Position numbers and translations under genes: made by a program. DNA of 64,000 nt, from assembly GCF_000421485.1 (NCBI RefSeq), contig NZ_ATXC01000001.1, forward strand, positions 496,001-560,000, given 5' to 3'. The notes beneath the pieces are model-generated. The model saw only the letters and a program-made list of their open reading frames with translations. It searched no databases and was not told where the DNA came from. Source of the DNA: Desulfurobacterium sp. TC5-1. GTDB taxonomy: Bacteria > Aquificota > Aquificia > Desulfurobacteriales > Desulfurobacteriaceae. Shown piece by piece: positions 27,049 through 36,624 of this stretch. Position 1 is the stretch's first letter. Each line of letters begins with the position of its first letter.

Positions 27049-27858
27049 TCAAAAAGAGTGAACTCCTTTAAATAGCAAATTAATACCGATAAAGTCTATC
27101 ACAATAAGAATTGTTCCTGCAATGGAAAGGTAACATAGCTTCTTTCCGTGCCATTTCCCACTTATGTAAAGGTGAAGTATTGCCGCATAGATGAACCATG
27201 TTATTAGTGTAGCTACCTGTTTGGGATGCCAGCTCCAGTAAGTTCCGAATAGTTTCTGAGACCAGATTGCACCTGTAAACATAGAGAGTGTTATAAACGT
27301 GAATCCGAAACTTATGCTTTTGTAAATTATGTTTTCAAGAAGTCTTAGTGACGGGACTTTGTGGTAAAAGACCGAAAACTTTTTCTTTTTCAGCTGGTAT
27401 TCAAGTATAAGATAAAGTATTGAAACTATTGTTGAAAATAGGAAAGCAGCATATCCCAAGAAGGCGCTTACTATGTGGACTGTTCCAACTGTGCCAAGAG
27501 GGAAAACATTTTTGGGAATTCCCTTTGAAAAGAGAGAGACACCCATAAAAAGAGTTGCCCACGGCGTCAGAAATATTCCTGATACGTGTAAACGGTACTT
27601 TGTAGAAAAGTAGAGAAAAATCGAAATTACAGATATTGCAAGGAGGGCAAAGGCCCCTTTTGGGGTAAACAGAACACTGCTTCCTTTTTCTATTATAAGA
27701 AGGATAATAAATAATCCATTCGTTAAAAAACCTATTCTGCTTGCGTAAAGTCCTACTATTGCAACTTTATCTTTTCTCGTTGTGAGGAAGAGGAAGTAGT
27801 GAAATGTCGATAGCAGATAGAGTATAAGGGTTGTTAGTCCTACGCTCTGTATGTTCAT
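27049..27858 (-). CDS. CcsA/HemX-type heme-handling membrane protein
   Basis: This 269-residue protein has about eight membrane helices and belongs to the cytochrome c assembly (CcsA/CcmC/HemX) family. The tryptophan-rich signature is present as FGTYWSWHPKQVATLITW, with histidines at AIL-H and TVGTV-H likely to bind heme. In Bacillus-type operons a HemX protein stands next to hemA, as here, and influences HemA levels. The protein may instead be a system II cytochrome c biogenesis factor; no CcsB/ResB gene is adjacent. It overlaps aroD by 4 bases. Confidence 0.8.
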   Translation of the reverse strand: MNIQSVGLTTLILYLLSTFHYFLFLTTRKDKVAIVGLYASRIGFLTNGLFIILLIIEKGSSVLFTPKGAFALLAISVISIFLYFSTKYRLHVSGIFLTPWATLFMGVSLFSKGIPKNVFPLGTVGTVHIVSAFLGYAAFLFSTIVSILYLILEYQLKKKKFSVFYHKVPSLRLLENIIYKSISFGFTFITLSMFTGAIWSQKLFGTYWSWHPKQVATLITWFIYAAILHLYISGKWHGKKLCYLSIAGTILIVIDFIGINLLFKGVHSF

Positions 27859-28601
27859 AGTCCCGGGTCCGCTTTCAGTTTTTCCTTCCTGTAATCAGGA
27901 TAAAATTCCAGAAGTAATTTTACCAGTTTTTCAGCCTCTATCTGTCCCGGTGCTACAGGTTTCCCAAAAAACGTATAAGTTAAGAGAGAGCCAAAATAGA
28001 ACCCATCAACTCTTGAGATAGCACCTTTGTCACCCATAAGCATAAAAATTTTCGGGATGTCTAAAGATTTCATTGTGCATAACGTATCTGCCACATCCTT
28101 TAAAGTGTTTGCTTTAAAAGCACACTTTACGATATCTCCACCAATTTCTTTTGCTTTTTCTACAATCTGCTTTATTTCCCGTGTTTGGGGGGTTTTTTCA
28201 AAGTCGTGGTATGAGATAATAATTTTTTTGCGGAGACCTTTGACAAATGTTATTACTCTTTTAATAATCATTTCTGCCCGTAGCTCTACATCTACCGCTG
28301 CTACAATGGGATGTTCTGCCACTTCCTTTATTATTCCGAGTCTTTCCTCTTCAGTTCCCGAAAACTTTCCACCTTCCCATACCGGCCTAACGGTGGCAAC
28401 TGCATAAAAACCAAAGTCACCTATTGTGTCAAGAAATTTCTTTATGCTTGCCCTATCTATGCTTTTTATTAAATCTATGCGGGCTTCTATCAGGTCTATC
28501 TTGAGTTCCCGCGCTTTGAAAAGCTTTTCCTCTGTATTTTTATCATCTGTTGCAAGTATGACTCTGGGAATTTTTCCAAGCTCAACAGTCCCAAGTAGCA
28601 T
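27855..28601 (-). CDS. aroD: 3-dehydroquinate dehydratase, type I
   Basis: AroD is the third shikimate-pathway enzyme, using a Schiff-base mechanism. LIEARIDLIK gives the substrate-binding start, IIISYHDFEKTP holds the catalytic His, and DIVKCAFKANTLKD holds the Schiff-base Lys. PVAPGQIEAEKL closes the barrel as in other type I enzymes. Length is 248 residues. It sits between a DUF190 gene and the hemX-like gene, without other aromatic amino acid genes. Confidence 0.94.
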   Translation of the reverse strand: MLLGTVELGKIPRVILATDDKNTEEKLFKARELKIDLIEARIDLIKSIDRASIKKFLDTIGDFGFYAVATVRPVWEGGKFSGTEEERLGIIKEVAEHPIVAAVDVELRAEMIIKRVITFVKGLRKKIIISYHDFEKTPQTREIKQIVEKAKEIGGDIVKCAFKANTLKDVADTLCTMKSLDIPKIFMLMGDKGAISRVDGFYFGSLLTYTFFGKPVAPGQIEAEKLVKLLLEFYPDYRKEKLKADPGL

Positions 28602-28605
28602 TTCT

Positions 28606-28929
28606 TTACCTGTGCCTGTAAATTTTCACTTCAACATCCTGAACTGTTACCAGCCCTTCTTCAAGGAAAGTATCTATAAATGATATGAAGTCTTCTATTT
28701 TTTTCTCTTCATCGATTATCTCTATGATTAGGGGAAGGTTAAAAGATAGGGCAAGCACGCTAATTGTATGTATTTCAGAATGAGAGCCAATGCCAGCTGC
28801 AGCTTTAATAACGGTTGCACCGGCCAGACCTCTCTCTTTTACGGATTTCAGAATATATTTCCATAGAAGTTCACCGTTGTATTTATCTTCACTATCTATA
28901 AATATTCTGAGTAATTTCTCTTTCTTCAT
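28606..28929 (-). CDS. DUF190 (PII-like) protein
   Basis: This 107-residue protein has the DUF190 pattern: KLLRIFIDSEDKYNGELLW at the start, then GLAGATVIKAAAGIGSHSEI and a C-terminal GLVTVQDVEV strand. DUF190 proteins have a ferredoxin-like, PII-related fold and are thought to be regulatory trimers, but no activity is proven. It begins 11 bases after pilB and ends four bases before aroD. Its link with either process is unknown. Confidence 0.85.
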   Translation of the reverse strand: MKKEKLLRIFIDSEDKYNGELLWKYILKSVKERGLAGATVIKAAAGIGSHSEIHTISVLALSFNLPLIIEIIDEEKKIEDFISFIDTFLEEGLVTVQDVEVKIYRHR

Positions 28930-28940
28930 CCGATACCTCC

Positions 28941-30659
28941 TTAATACTCTCTTGTAACACGAAGAACCTCTTCAGGTGTTGTGTCGCCTTTTGCGATTTT
29001 TATTCTACCAATATCTCTCAACGTTCTCATTCCCTCAAGGATAGCAATCTGACGGATATCGTCGCTGGTTTTCCCTTTCAATATGGCGTCTCTGACTTTA
29101 TGGGACATTTCAAGAACTTCGTAAAATCCAACTCTTCCCTTATAACCAGTACCGTTACAGTAGTCACAACCTTTCCCTCTGTATGTTTTTATCGTAGCTG
29201 CTTCTTCTTTTGAAAAACCTACTTCCATTAAGACTTCAATAGGATATTTGTAGGGTTCTTTGCATTTAGGGCAAATTCTCCTTGCAAGCCTCTGGGCTAT
29301 TACAAGAAGGACTGATGATGAAACCAGGAACGGTTCTATTCCCATATCTAACAATCTTGTCACAGTGCTTGGTGCATCGTTTGTGTGAAGTGTTGAAAAT
29401 ACAAGGTGACCGGTAAGAGCTGATTCAATGGCTATCTGAGCTGTCTCTTTGTCCCTTATCTCACCAACCATGATAATGTCAGGGTCCTGTCTTAGAAACG
29501 CTCTCAGTACTCTCGCAAAATCAAGCCCTATTTCGTGTTTTATCTGAACCTGATTGATTCCGTAAAGGTTATATTCTACCGGGTCTTCAGCTGTCATTAT
29601 GTTAACTTCTGGTGTGTTAACCGTTAGAAGGGAGGAATATAGCGTTGTTGTTTTACCGGAGCCTGTAGGTCCGGTAACAAGAACCATACCGTAAGGTGCT
29701 TTAATTGCCTTCATGAGGAGTTTATATTCTCTTTCCTCAAGCCCCAATTTTGACAGGTCAAGTTGAAGGTTTCCTTTGTCGAGAATCCTGAGAACAATTT
29801 TCTCACCGAATACCGTTGGAAGAGTTGAAACCCTGAAATCTATTTTTCTGCCTTTATACTTAACCGACATTCTGCCGTCTTGTGGAAGTCTTTTTTCGGC
29901 AATATCAAGATTACTTAAGACTTTAAAACGTGCTGATACGGCATCTTTAATTTCCGGGGAATACTTTCCTACAACGTGCAGGACTCCGTCAATCCTGTAT
30001 CTTATTCTTAGTTCCTTCTCAAACGGTTCAATATGAATATCACTGGCACCTCTTTTGAGAGCTTCAAGGACTATAGCGTTAACGAGCTTAACAATGGGTG
30101 CTTGAGTTGCAAGTTGTTTCAGGTTGTCAAGAGAAACAACATTTTCTTTGACAGGTGTTTCTTCTAAATCTTCTATTTCTGCTGATTCCTTTTCTGTTAA
30201 AAGTTCCTGGCGCAGTTTTGAGAAGAAATCCTCCTCTATCTTTCCATAGACTTCTTCAAGTTTCTGTTTAATTCTAAAGGGTAAGGCCACGTAAGGTTCT
30301 ATTTTGAAGCCTGTTGAGAATCTTAATCGTTCTATTGTCTGCAGGTCGGATGGATCTGCCATAGCAAGCTTTAGGTTTGGACCTATTCTACCGATGGGAA
30401 GGAGCATATTTTTTTCGGCAGTACTCTGGGGAATTATCTTTACAATATCCTCATCTAAACTAATTTCTCTTAAGTCAACAGATGGAACACCGTAAACCTG
30501 AGATAAGATTTGGAGGAGAGTTTCCTCCTTTATGAGGTTGTTCTTTATAAGGCCTTCAAAAAAATCCTCATTTGTTTTCTTTATCTTTTCGAGTTTTTCT
30601 AAGGGGATCCCAAGCTCAACAAGCTTTTTTTCTATCTGGCGCAGGATTGCTTTATCCAT
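28941..30659 (-). CDS. pilB: Type IV pilus assembly ATPase PilB/GspE
   Basis: This is the hexameric secretion ATPase that drives pilus extension. An N-terminal MshEN-like domain (residues about 45-150, LSQVYGVPSVDLREI) may bind c-di-GMP. It is followed by Walker A GPTGSGKTTTLYS, the Asp box, Walker B DIIMVGEIRDKETA, the His box STLHTNDAPSTVTRL, and a zinc site CPKC...CDYC. Of two close starts (TTG 30665, ATG 30659), the ATG has AAGGAG at better spacing. No pilC, pilT or pilin gene adjoins it. A c-di-GMP phosphodiesterase is encoded at 9.2 kb. Confidence 0.92.
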   Translation of the reverse strand: MDKAILRQIEKKLVELGIPLEKLEKIKKTNEDFFEGLIKNNLIKEETLLQILSQVYGVPSVDLREISLDEDIVKIIPQSTAEKNMLLPIGRIGPNLKLAMADPSDLQTIERLRFSTGFKIEPYVALPFRIKQKLEEVYGKIEEDFFSKLRQELLTEKESAEIEDLEETPVKENVVSLDNLKQLATQAPIVKLVNAIVLEALKRGASDIHIEPFEKELRIRYRIDGVLHVVGKYSPEIKDAVSARFKVLSNLDIAEKRLPQDGRMSVKYKGRKIDFRVSTLPTVFGEKIVLRILDKGNLQLDLSKLGLEEREYKLLMKAIKAPYGMVLVTGPTGSGKTTTLYSSLLTVNTPEVNIMTAEDPVEYNLYGINQVQIKHEIGLDFARVLRAFLRQDPDIIMVGEIRDKETAQIAIESALTGHLVFSTLHTNDAPSTVTRLLDMGIEPFLVSSSVLLVIAQRLARRICPKCKEPYKYPIEVLMEVGFSKEEAATIKTYRGKGCDYCNGTGYKGRVGFYEVLEMSHKVRDAILKGKTSDDIRQIAILEGMRTLRDIGRIKIAKGDTTPEEVLRVTREY

Positions 30660-30672
30660 ATCCAAAGACTCC

Positions 30673-31290
30673 TTAATCCTTAGTAGCAGCCTCTTTTAAT
30701 TTGTGTAATAAATCAGCAGGACTTCTAACAGGCAATTCTATCACATCAATCAGGTCTTCGGCATAGCTGTCTTTTATTTTAATACCTTTCAGTTTTTCTT
30801 TTAGAACCTGTCTATCCTCTATAGGGAATGACAATCCCTTTATTACTGTTAAAACTTCTACAGGCCAGACGACGCCAAAAAGTTGGGAAAGATAAGTTTT
30901 GCATACAGAGACAACAAAAGGCACGTTGTCTCTTCCCTCTTTAACTTCTCTATAAGCTAATTTTGCAAGGCCTCCAGCTGTATGGACTTTGATGTCTTTG
31001 CTTTCTAACTCGCCTTCCAGCTTTTTAAGAACCAGATCTGGATCTGCAGAAAGCATATTCCTGACTGTCTGTTTTGTTATTCCTATAAATTCGGCTATTT
31101 CATCTTCTGTTTTCATTCCCTCTTCTTTTAGTACAACTGCGTAACACGCCTCCATCAGGCTGGGGACCCATGTGAGATTTCTGTATTCAAATAATTTCTT
31201 GGGTCCGCCGATAATTTCCAGTGCTTTGAGGAATACGCGGAGGGCAAGTGTGTCATAATCCTTCTCTTGAGGTTTTATTTCTAATACCAT
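30673..31290 (-). CDS. Putative HTH regulator of unknown family
   Basis: This 205-residue protein heads the pilB-heme run. A clear helix-turn-helix candidate is TEDEIAEFIGITKQTVRNML around residues 62-81, inside a region beginning WVPSLMEACYAVVL. The rest is helical and basic, with no catalytic motif recognised. It recalls the probable regulatory domain that occurs near KaiC-like ATPases, but I am not certain. GGGAGGTGG precedes the ATG. It may regulate the operon it begins. Confidence 0.55.
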   Translation of the reverse strand: MVLEIKPQEKDYDTLALRVFLKALEIIGGPKKLFEYRNLTWVPSLMEACYAVVLKEEGMKTEDEIAEFIGITKQTVRNMLSADPDLVLKKLEGELESKDIKVHTAGGLAKLAYREVKEGRDNVPFVVSVCKTYLSQLFGVVWPVEVLTVIKGLSFPIEDRQVLKEKLKGIKIKDSYAEDLIDVIELPVRSPADLLHKLKEAATKD

Positions 31291-31386
31291 CTTCCACCTC
31301 CCGTCAGGTTTGAGAAATTTTTTCTACTGATTTAAAATTATGGTCGCTCTCAGGAAGTTGCGTAATTTGTCTCCACTTTTATTTTA

Positions 31387-31392
31387 TATAAT
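31387..31392 (+). promoter_or_regulatory. Likely -10 box of the fabF operon
   Basis: A perfect TATAAT lies 48 bases before the fabF ATG in the 149-base divergent gap between the putative regulator gene and fabF. Only a poor -35 candidate occurs at 17-18 bases spacing, so the promoter call rests mainly on this hexamer and its position. Confidence 0.4.
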
Positions 31393-31439
31393 TTCATAGA
31401 AGCCTTTGTTAAATCAATCATAGTTTTAGGAGATAGGAT

Positions 31440-32684
31440 ATGAAGAGGAGAGTTGTCGTTACAGGTGTAGGCGTGGTATCACCTGCTGGAAGTGATGTTG
31501 ATACATTCTGGAGCAATCTTACAGCGGGAAAGTCCTGTATAACAAAGATTACGAAGTTTGATGCTTCTGATTTTCCCGTTCAGATTGCTGGTGAGGTTAA
31601 GGATTTTGATCCCCTTAAGTACTTTGATAAGAAAGATGTGAGAAAGACTGATGAGTTTATCCAGTATGCAGTTGCAGCCTCTGTTCAGGCTATAGAGATG
31701 TCAAAGCTTGACCTTGATTCAATTGATCTTGAAAGGGCAGGTGTTCTCATAGGTTCAGGTATAGGTGGAATCGGGACAATAGAAAAACAGCACGAAATTT
31801 TAATGAAAAAGGGACCAAAAAGAATCTCACCGTTTTTTGTTCCTATGGAAATTATAAATATGGCTTCAGGATTTGTTTCTATAAGATTTGGTTTCAAAGG
31901 TCCTAACATTTCAGTTGTAACCGCGTGCGCAACGGGAACTCATGCTATTGGTGAAGCTTTCAGGACAATTCAGTATGGCGATGCTGACATTATGATTGCA
32001 GGTGGTACAGAAAGTGCTATAACACCTTTAAGTGTTGCTGGGTTTGCAGCTGCAAGAGCTCTTTCAACGAGAAACGATGAGCCAGAAAAAGCAAGCCGTC
32101 CCTTTGATAAAAACAGAGACGGTTTTGTAATGGGTGAAGGTTGCGGAATTCTCATATTAGAAGAATATGAGCATGCAGTTAAAAGGGGAGCACCTATCCT
32201 TGCGGAAGTTGCAGGTTATGGGACGAGTGGCGATGCTTACCACATAACAGCTCCTGCCCCTAATGGTGAAGGTGCCGCAAGAGCTATTAGGAATGCAATT
32301 AACGATGCAGGTATTAAACCTGAAGACATTGATTATATCAATGCTCATGGAACATCTACGAAATTTAATGACATGTATGAGACGATGGCCATAAAGTCTG
32401 TCTTTGGTGATTACGCGTATAAGGTTAAGATAAGCAGTATTAAATCCATGATAGGGCATCTCCTTGGAGCTGCCGGCGGTGTTGAGTGTGTTGCCTCAGT
32501 TCTTACATTAAAAACGGGGATTATCCCGCCGACGATAAATTACGAAGAACCTGATCCGGAATGTGATCTTTACTACGTACCAAATAAGGCTGAGAGGGCA
32601 GATGTAAAGTATGTTCTCAAAAGCAACTTTGGTTTTGGCGGCACAAATGCGTGTCTTGTAATAAAGAAATATGAGGAAGGATAG
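31440..32684 (+). CDS. fabF: 3-oxoacyl-ACP synthase II (FabF)
   Basis: FabF elongates acyl-ACP with malonyl-ACP. The catalytic triad is seen as Cys in [13 protein letters not shown] (about residue 163), His in [12 protein letters not shown] (about 304) and His in [14 protein letters not shown] (about 340). [15 protein letters not shown] and [13 protein letters not shown] mark the two ends. TTAGGAGATAGG provides the ribosome site. It leads a nine-gene run that ends in gatB; the usual acpP neighbour is missing. Confidence 0.97.
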   Translation: MKRRVVVTGVGVVSPAGSDVDTFWSNLTAGKSCITKITKFDASDFPVQIAGEVKDFDPLKYFDKKDVRKTDEFIQYAVAASVQAIEMSKLDLDSIDLERAGVLIGSGIGGIGTIEKQHEILMKKGPKRISPFFVPMEIINMASGFVSIRFGFKGPNISVVTACATGTHAIGEAFRTIQYGDADIMIAGGTESAITPLSVAGFAAARALSTRNDEPEKASRPFDKNRDGFVMGEGCGILILEEYEHAVKRGAPILAEVAGYGTSGDAYHITAPAPNGEGAARAIRNAINDAGIKPEDIDYINAHGTSTKFNDMYETMAIKSVFGDYAYKVKISSIKSMIGHLLGAAGGVECVASVLTLKTGIIPPTINYEEPDPECDLYYVPNKAERADVKYVLKSNFGFGGTNACLVIKKYEEG

Positions 32685-33390
32685 GACGTTGAGTTTTTTC
32701 CTTGAAAAGATAAAACAGCTTGAAGAGAGAATAGGATATCACTTTAAAAACAGGGAGCTCCTTATGCGGGCTCTCACACATACTTCTTACGCTTTTGAGA
32801 AAAAAGATGAAATTGAAAATTACGAGGTTCTTGAATTTTTGGGCGATTCGGTTATTGGTCTTATAGTTAGTGAAAAGTTAATTGAAAGATTTCCTAAAAA
32901 AAGTGAGGGTGAACTTTCGCAGATAAGAGCTTTTCTGGTTAGCGAGCCTTCTCTTGCAAAACTTGCAAGGACAGTTAATCTGGGTTCTTTTATTCTTTTA
33001 GGAAGGGGTGAACTTAAGTCCGGTGGTAAGGAAAAGGAGTCTATTCTCTGCGACGTTTTTGAATCGCTCTTTGGTGCTATTTACCTTGATTCAAACTTTG
33101 AAACTGCTAAAACTGTCTTTTGCAATGTTTTCTTAAGCAAAATGTGGGAAATATTAGAAAACACGAAAACCTACAAAGATTATAAAAGTTATCTTCAGGA
33201 AATTACACAGAGGGATTTTAAAACAATTCCGGAATACAGGGTTGTGAAAGAAGAAGGGCCTGAGCATTCCAAAGAATTTACCGTTGAATGTATAGTAAAT
33301 GAGATAAAAACGGTTTCTAAGGGGAAATCTAAAAAAGAGGCAGAACAGTCGGCTGCTGAAAAAATGCTCGAGAAGTTGGGGATTTTATGA
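32671..33390 (+). CDS. rnc: Ribonuclease III
   Basis: RNase III cuts double-stranded RNA in rRNA processing and mRNA turnover. The catalytic signature [15 protein letters not shown] is near residue 51, and a C-terminal double-stranded-RNA-binding domain spans about residues 165-237 ([18 protein letters not shown]). The 239-residue reading uses the ATG inside fabF. TTG 32689, just after the fabF stop and behind AGGAAGGATAGG, is an equally credible start. fabF-rnc linkage is common in bacteria. Confidence 0.95.
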   Translation: MRKDRTLSFFLEKIKQLEERIGYHFKNRELLMRALTHTSYAFEKKDEIENYEVLEFLGDSVIGLIVSEKLIERFPKKSEGELSQIRAFLVSEPSLAKLARTVNLGSFILLGRGELKSGGKEKESILCDVFESLFGAIYLDSNFETAKTVFCNVFLSKMWEILENTKTYKDYKSYLQEITQRDFKTIPEYRVVKEEGPEHSKEFTVECIVNEIKTVSKGKSKKEAEQSAAEKMLEKLGIL

Positions 33391-33983
33391 GGGAGTATAA
33401 CCGTTTTCTTCTTCTATCTTCCTCACCAAGGAGAAGGCAGATTCTTTCGATGGTAGGGATTCCTTTCAGGGTTTACTCGTCGTTTAATATTCGTGAAAAC
33501 CTGACAGGTGCTCCTGAAGTGACAGCGGTAGAAAATGCTGTTTTGAAAGTTATGGCTGGAAGCTCTTTGCAGAAGAGTGACGAAATAGCTTTAGCTGCAG
33601 ATACAATCGTTGTTATCGATGGTGAGATATTAGGAAAACCTTCAAACAGAATCGAGGCTGCGGAGTTCTTAAGTTTACTTTCTGGTAGAGAACACAGCGT
33701 TATTACAGGATTTGCTTTGAAACTGCCTGAGGGAGATCTAATTAAGGGTTTTGAAAAAACAGAGGTTGTTTTTAAACCTCTTACCGGAGAAGAGATAGAT
33801 TGGTATATTGAAACTGGCGAGCCGGATGATAAGGCTGGCGCTTATGGGATTCAAGGGCATGGGGCGATTTTTATAGAAAAGATAAATGGGGATTTCTTCA
33901 ATGTAATGGGCTTACCTATTGCTAAAATTTATGATATTCTATTAAACATCGGTATAGATATTAAAAAGATGGTGGGTAGATGA
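33387..33983 (+). CDS. maf: Maf-family nucleoside triphosphate pyrophosphatase
   Basis: Maf proteins hydrolyse non-canonical or excess nucleotides (dTTP/UTP, or m7GTP) to monophosphates. The signature FLLLSSSPRRRQIL opens the protein, LAADTIVVIDG carries the catalytic Asp, and KAGAYGIQGHGAIFIE is the late conserved block. The QGHGAIF form suits the YhdE-like dTTP/UTP subgroup. Length is 198 residues. It overlaps both neighbours by 4 bases. Confidence 0.93.
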   Translation: MREYNRFLLLSSSPRRRQILSMVGIPFRVYSSFNIRENLTGAPEVTAVENAVLKVMAGSSLQKSDEIALAADTIVVIDGEILGKPSNRIEAAEFLSLLSGREHSVITGFALKLPEGDLIKGFEKTEVVFKPLTGEEIDWYIETGEPDDKAGAYGIQGHGAIFIEKINGDFFNVMGLPIAKIYDILLNIGIDIKKMVGR

Positions 33984-34693
33984 TTATGGATGCAGGAATA
34001 ATGACAACGCTTGTGGCAGGGGTATTCGGTGCATTAGGTATGGTTATAGGATTTGTTATAGGTAGAATGTCATCTTCGAAGCCGGTTCAGGATTACACGC
34101 CCATTTTAAGAGGGCTGGAATCTACCGTGAAATCTTTGCAGGACGAGGTAGTGGATTTAACAAAGAAGATATCTCTGTCCACAGAGGAAATTTTGGAAAA
34201 GTATAAAGAACAGATAGAGGCGATAATTAGTCAGTTAGAGGATCTTAAAACACATATTGGTGCATCAGGAATATCTATTAAGAGTGCTGAAACTATTGAT
34301 TCCGTTATTAATCAGTTGAAAGAATCTCTCAATGCGTCTTTACCTTCAGTAAATCTTGATGATCAGGTAATAATGAAAATAAAAGATAAAATAGACATAA
34401 TAAGAGCGGAAATAGAGTCTATTAAACTTTCCATGGAAGAAGCTAAGAAAAAAGAAGAAAAAACGGCAGTGCCGTCTATAGATACCGATAAAATTAAAGA
34501 AGCTATAAACATGGCACGAGAGATAAACGAAGAGGCAGTTAAAGGCGATCTCATAAGCCTTATGTATGCTTTTAAAGAGGACGATAAGAAAGATCTTCTC
34601 AAGAGTATAGATGAAATAGCTCTTAATTCAAAGCAACTGGTTTTAATTCTTGAAGACCTCATTAAATCGGTAAAAGAGAGGGAAACAAAATGA
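33980..34693 (+). CDS. Membrane-anchored coiled-coil protein of unknown function
   Basis: I do not recognise this 237-residue protein. It has one N-terminal membrane helix (TLVAGVFGALGMVIGFVIG) and then an almost wholly helical, charged, heptad-like cytoplasmic region with few aromatic residues, ending in LILEDLIKSVKERE. Such a build suits a scaffold or chemoreceptor-like rod. It overlaps maf by 4 bases and the following pseudo-receiver gene by 4 bases, so the latter two are likely made together. ATG 33986 is an alternative start. Confidence 0.6.
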   Translation: MIMDAGIMTTLVAGVFGALGMVIGFVIGRMSSSKPVQDYTPILRGLESTVKSLQDEVVDLTKKISLSTEEILEKYKEQIEAIISQLEDLKTHIGASGISIKSAETIDSVINQLKESLNASLPSVNLDDQVIMKIKDKIDIIRAEIESIKLSMEEAKKKEEKTAVPSIDTDKIKEAINMAREINEEAVKGDLISLMYAFKEDDKKDLLKSIDEIALNSKQLVLILEDLIKSVKERETK

Positions 34694-35697
34694 AGGTTCT
34701 CTACGCAGATGCTAAAAAGACGTGGCATACGCTTATGGAAAAGGTTCTGGCACCGAGAGGTGTTGAGTTAATTCATGCTGAAACCTTAAAAGAAGTTTTA
34801 AATAAAGTAAATACAGAAAAGCCAGAAGTGGCAATAATAAATGTTGCTCTTAAAAATGGTAAGGCTTATGATGTAATTCCAGATATTTTATCGGCCGGTA
34901 TTCCTGTAGTTTTTATAGGTCTTAAAAGTGAGGGTTTTGACGAAGAAAAAGCAAAGGAAATGGGCGTTAAGTTTGTGCTTCCCAAGCCTTTCACAGTTGA
35001 CGATTTATTTAGACTTGTCAATGAAGCAAGGCTTGAAAAACCAAAAATGGAAGTGAAAGCTGAAAAGCCAGAAATAGTTCTTACCGGCGGCAAGAAAGAG
35101 CATCCGGAAGAAATAGAGATAACGCCAGCTGAAGAGGTAATGGAGATACAACCAATAGAGGAAAATGTTCTTCATATAGGTGGTGAAGAGACGGAACTTG
35201 AGCCTATAACGTTAGAGCCTGAATCTTCAGAAGAGACTATAGCTATTCAGCCAATAGAGGGTGGTATATCTCTTGAAGAAAAAGAGGAAAAAACACCTGT
35301 TTTAGAAGAAGAAACTTCTGAAAAGGAAAAACTTGCTCAGGCATTTGGTGTTTCTAAATTTGAAGAACCTGAGAAAGTACCTCAAGAAGTGGAAAAAGAA
35401 ACAGAAGAGAAAACTGCAGAGGAGGTTCAAAAGTCGGTTGAAGAGGAACCTTCAGAAACTTCGCCTGTAGAAAAGGTAGAACCGCAGCAACCTGTTGTTC
35501 CTGAAGCGGAAGTTTCACCTGTTGAAAAGATAGACATTGAAGACCTGAAAAAACAGTTAAAAGAAGAGTTAGCGGAAGAATTCAAAAAAGAGGCAGAAGA
35601 AATCATAAAATCTATTGCTTGGGAAGTTATTCCCGATATGGCAGAGAAGGTTATAAGAGAAGAGATAGAAAAATTCATAAGAAGCAGGTTAGTGTAA
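34690..35697 (+). CDS. Pseudo-receiver protein with acidic linker and C-terminal helical motif
   Basis: Residues 1-118 follow a response-regulator receiver fold ([38 protein letters not shown]). The phosphoacceptor position reads [10 protein letters not shown], Asn in place of Asp, and the Thr/Ser switch is Gly, so phosphorylation is unlikely. A long Glu/Pro-rich linker (about 120-275) follows. The C terminus is an amphipathic block, ending [20 protein letters not shown]. This resembles a C-terminal motif I associate with receiver proteins of Myxococcus/Geobacter-type bacteria. There is no DNA-binding domain. It is coupled to the coiled-coil gene before it. Confidence 0.6.
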   Translation: MKVLYADAKKTWHTLMEKVLAPRGVELIHAETLKEVLNKVNTEKPEVAIINVALKNGKAYDVIPDILSAGIPVVFIGLKSEGFDEEKAKEMGVKFVLPKPFTVDDLFRLVNEARLEKPKMEVKAEKPEIVLTGGKKEHPEEIEITPAEEVMEIQPIEENVLHIGGEETELEPITLEPESSEETIAIQPIEGGISLEEKEEKTPVLEEETSEKEKLAQAFGVSKFEEPEKVPQEVEKETEEKTAEEVQKSVEEEPSETSPVEKVEPQQPVVPEAEVSPVEKIDIEDLKKQLKEELAEEFKKEAEEIIKSIAWEVIPDMAEKVIREEIEKFIRSRLV

Positions 35698-35701
35698 CCT
35701 C

Positions 35702-36184
35702 ATGTTAAGAATAGGTATAGGTTACGATGTTCACAAATTAGTTGAGGGAAGACCTCTCATAATAGGTGGTGTGGAAATTCCTCACGAGAAAGGTTTATTA
35801 GGCCATTCGGATGCAGACGTTCTTCTCCATGCAATCTGTGATGCACTTCTTGGTGCAGCAGCCCTTGGTGATATCGGTAAGTTGTTTCCCGATACAGATG
35901 AAAGTTACAAGGACATAAGTAGCCTTATTCTACTTCAGGAAACGGTTAAAGAACTTTTTTCAAGAGGTTATAGAGTCGTTAATATAGATTCTGTTGTTAT
36001 CGCTCAAAAGCCAAAGTTGGCACCTTACATTAATGATATGAGAGAAAAGATAGCCTCAGCTGTCGAAGTTCCTGTGAATTGTGTTTCGGTTAAGGCCACA
36101 ACCACTGAAAAACTTGGTTTTGAAGGGAGAGAAGAAGGAATAGCCGCTCAGGCCGTAGTTCTTATAGAAGGAGGTGAAGGTTGA
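35702..36184 (+). CDS. ispF: 2-C-methyl-D-erythritol 2,4-cyclodiphosphate synthase
   Basis: IspF forms the cyclic diphosphate in the MEP isoprenoid pathway. [19 protein letters not shown] supplies the first metal-binding Asp and His, and [13 protein letters not shown] the third ligand region. [18 protein letters not shown] is the conserved C-terminal nucleotide-binding block. Length is 160 residues. It starts four bases after the pseudo-receiver gene; ispD is not adjacent. Confidence 0.96.
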   Translation: MLRIGIGYDVHKLVEGRPLIIGGVEIPHEKGLLGHSDADVLLHAICDALLGAAALGDIGKLFPDTDESYKDISSLILLQETVKELFSRGYRVVNIDSVVIAQKPKLAPYINDMREKIASAVEVPVNCVSVKATTTEKLGFEGREEGIAAQAVVLIEGGEG

Positions 36185-36624
36185 GTCAAGAACTTGATAT
36201 TTTTCAGATTGCGGAAATACTTCCTCACAGATATCCTTTTTTACTTGTGGATAAAATTATTGAGTTTGAGCCGAAGAAGAAAATTGTCGGTATAAAAAAC
36301 GTTACCATTAACGAGCCATTTTTTGTGGGTCACTTTCCGGGGCATCCAATAATGCCGGGTGTTCTTATTATCGAGGCAATGGCTCAGGTTGGTGGTATTC
36401 TCATGCTTAAATCGTTTGAAATGAAAGCAGGTGAAGTTGTTATCTACTTTATGGGTGTGGATAAGGCGAGATTCCGGAGGCCGGTTAGACCTGGAGACCA
36501 GTTGAGGCTTGTTCTTGAACCTATAATATTGAAGCCGAGCGTTTCAAAGATGAAAGGAATTGCTTATGTTGATGACAGGGTTGCGGCAGAAGCTGAAATT
36601 ATGGCATCGGTGGTGAAAAAATGA
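36181..36624 (+). CDS. fabZ: 3-hydroxyacyl-ACP dehydratase FabZ
   Basis: FabZ removes water from 3-hydroxyacyl-ACP in fatty acid synthesis. The hotdog-fold catalytic block [20 protein letters not shown] has the active His and Glu. [13 protein letters not shown] marks the N terminus. The start is a TTG overlapping the ispF stop by 4 bases, with GGAGG nearby. FabZ next to LpxA is a standard pairing, as both use 3-hydroxyacyl-ACP. Confidence 0.96.
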   Translation: MSQELDIFQIAEILPHRYPFLLVDKIIEFEPKKKIVGIKNVTINEPFFVGHFPGHPIMPGVLIIEAMAQVGGILMLKSFEMKAGEVVIYFMGVDKARFRRPVRPGDQLRLVLEPIILKPSVSKMKGIAYVDDRVAAEAEIMASVVKK

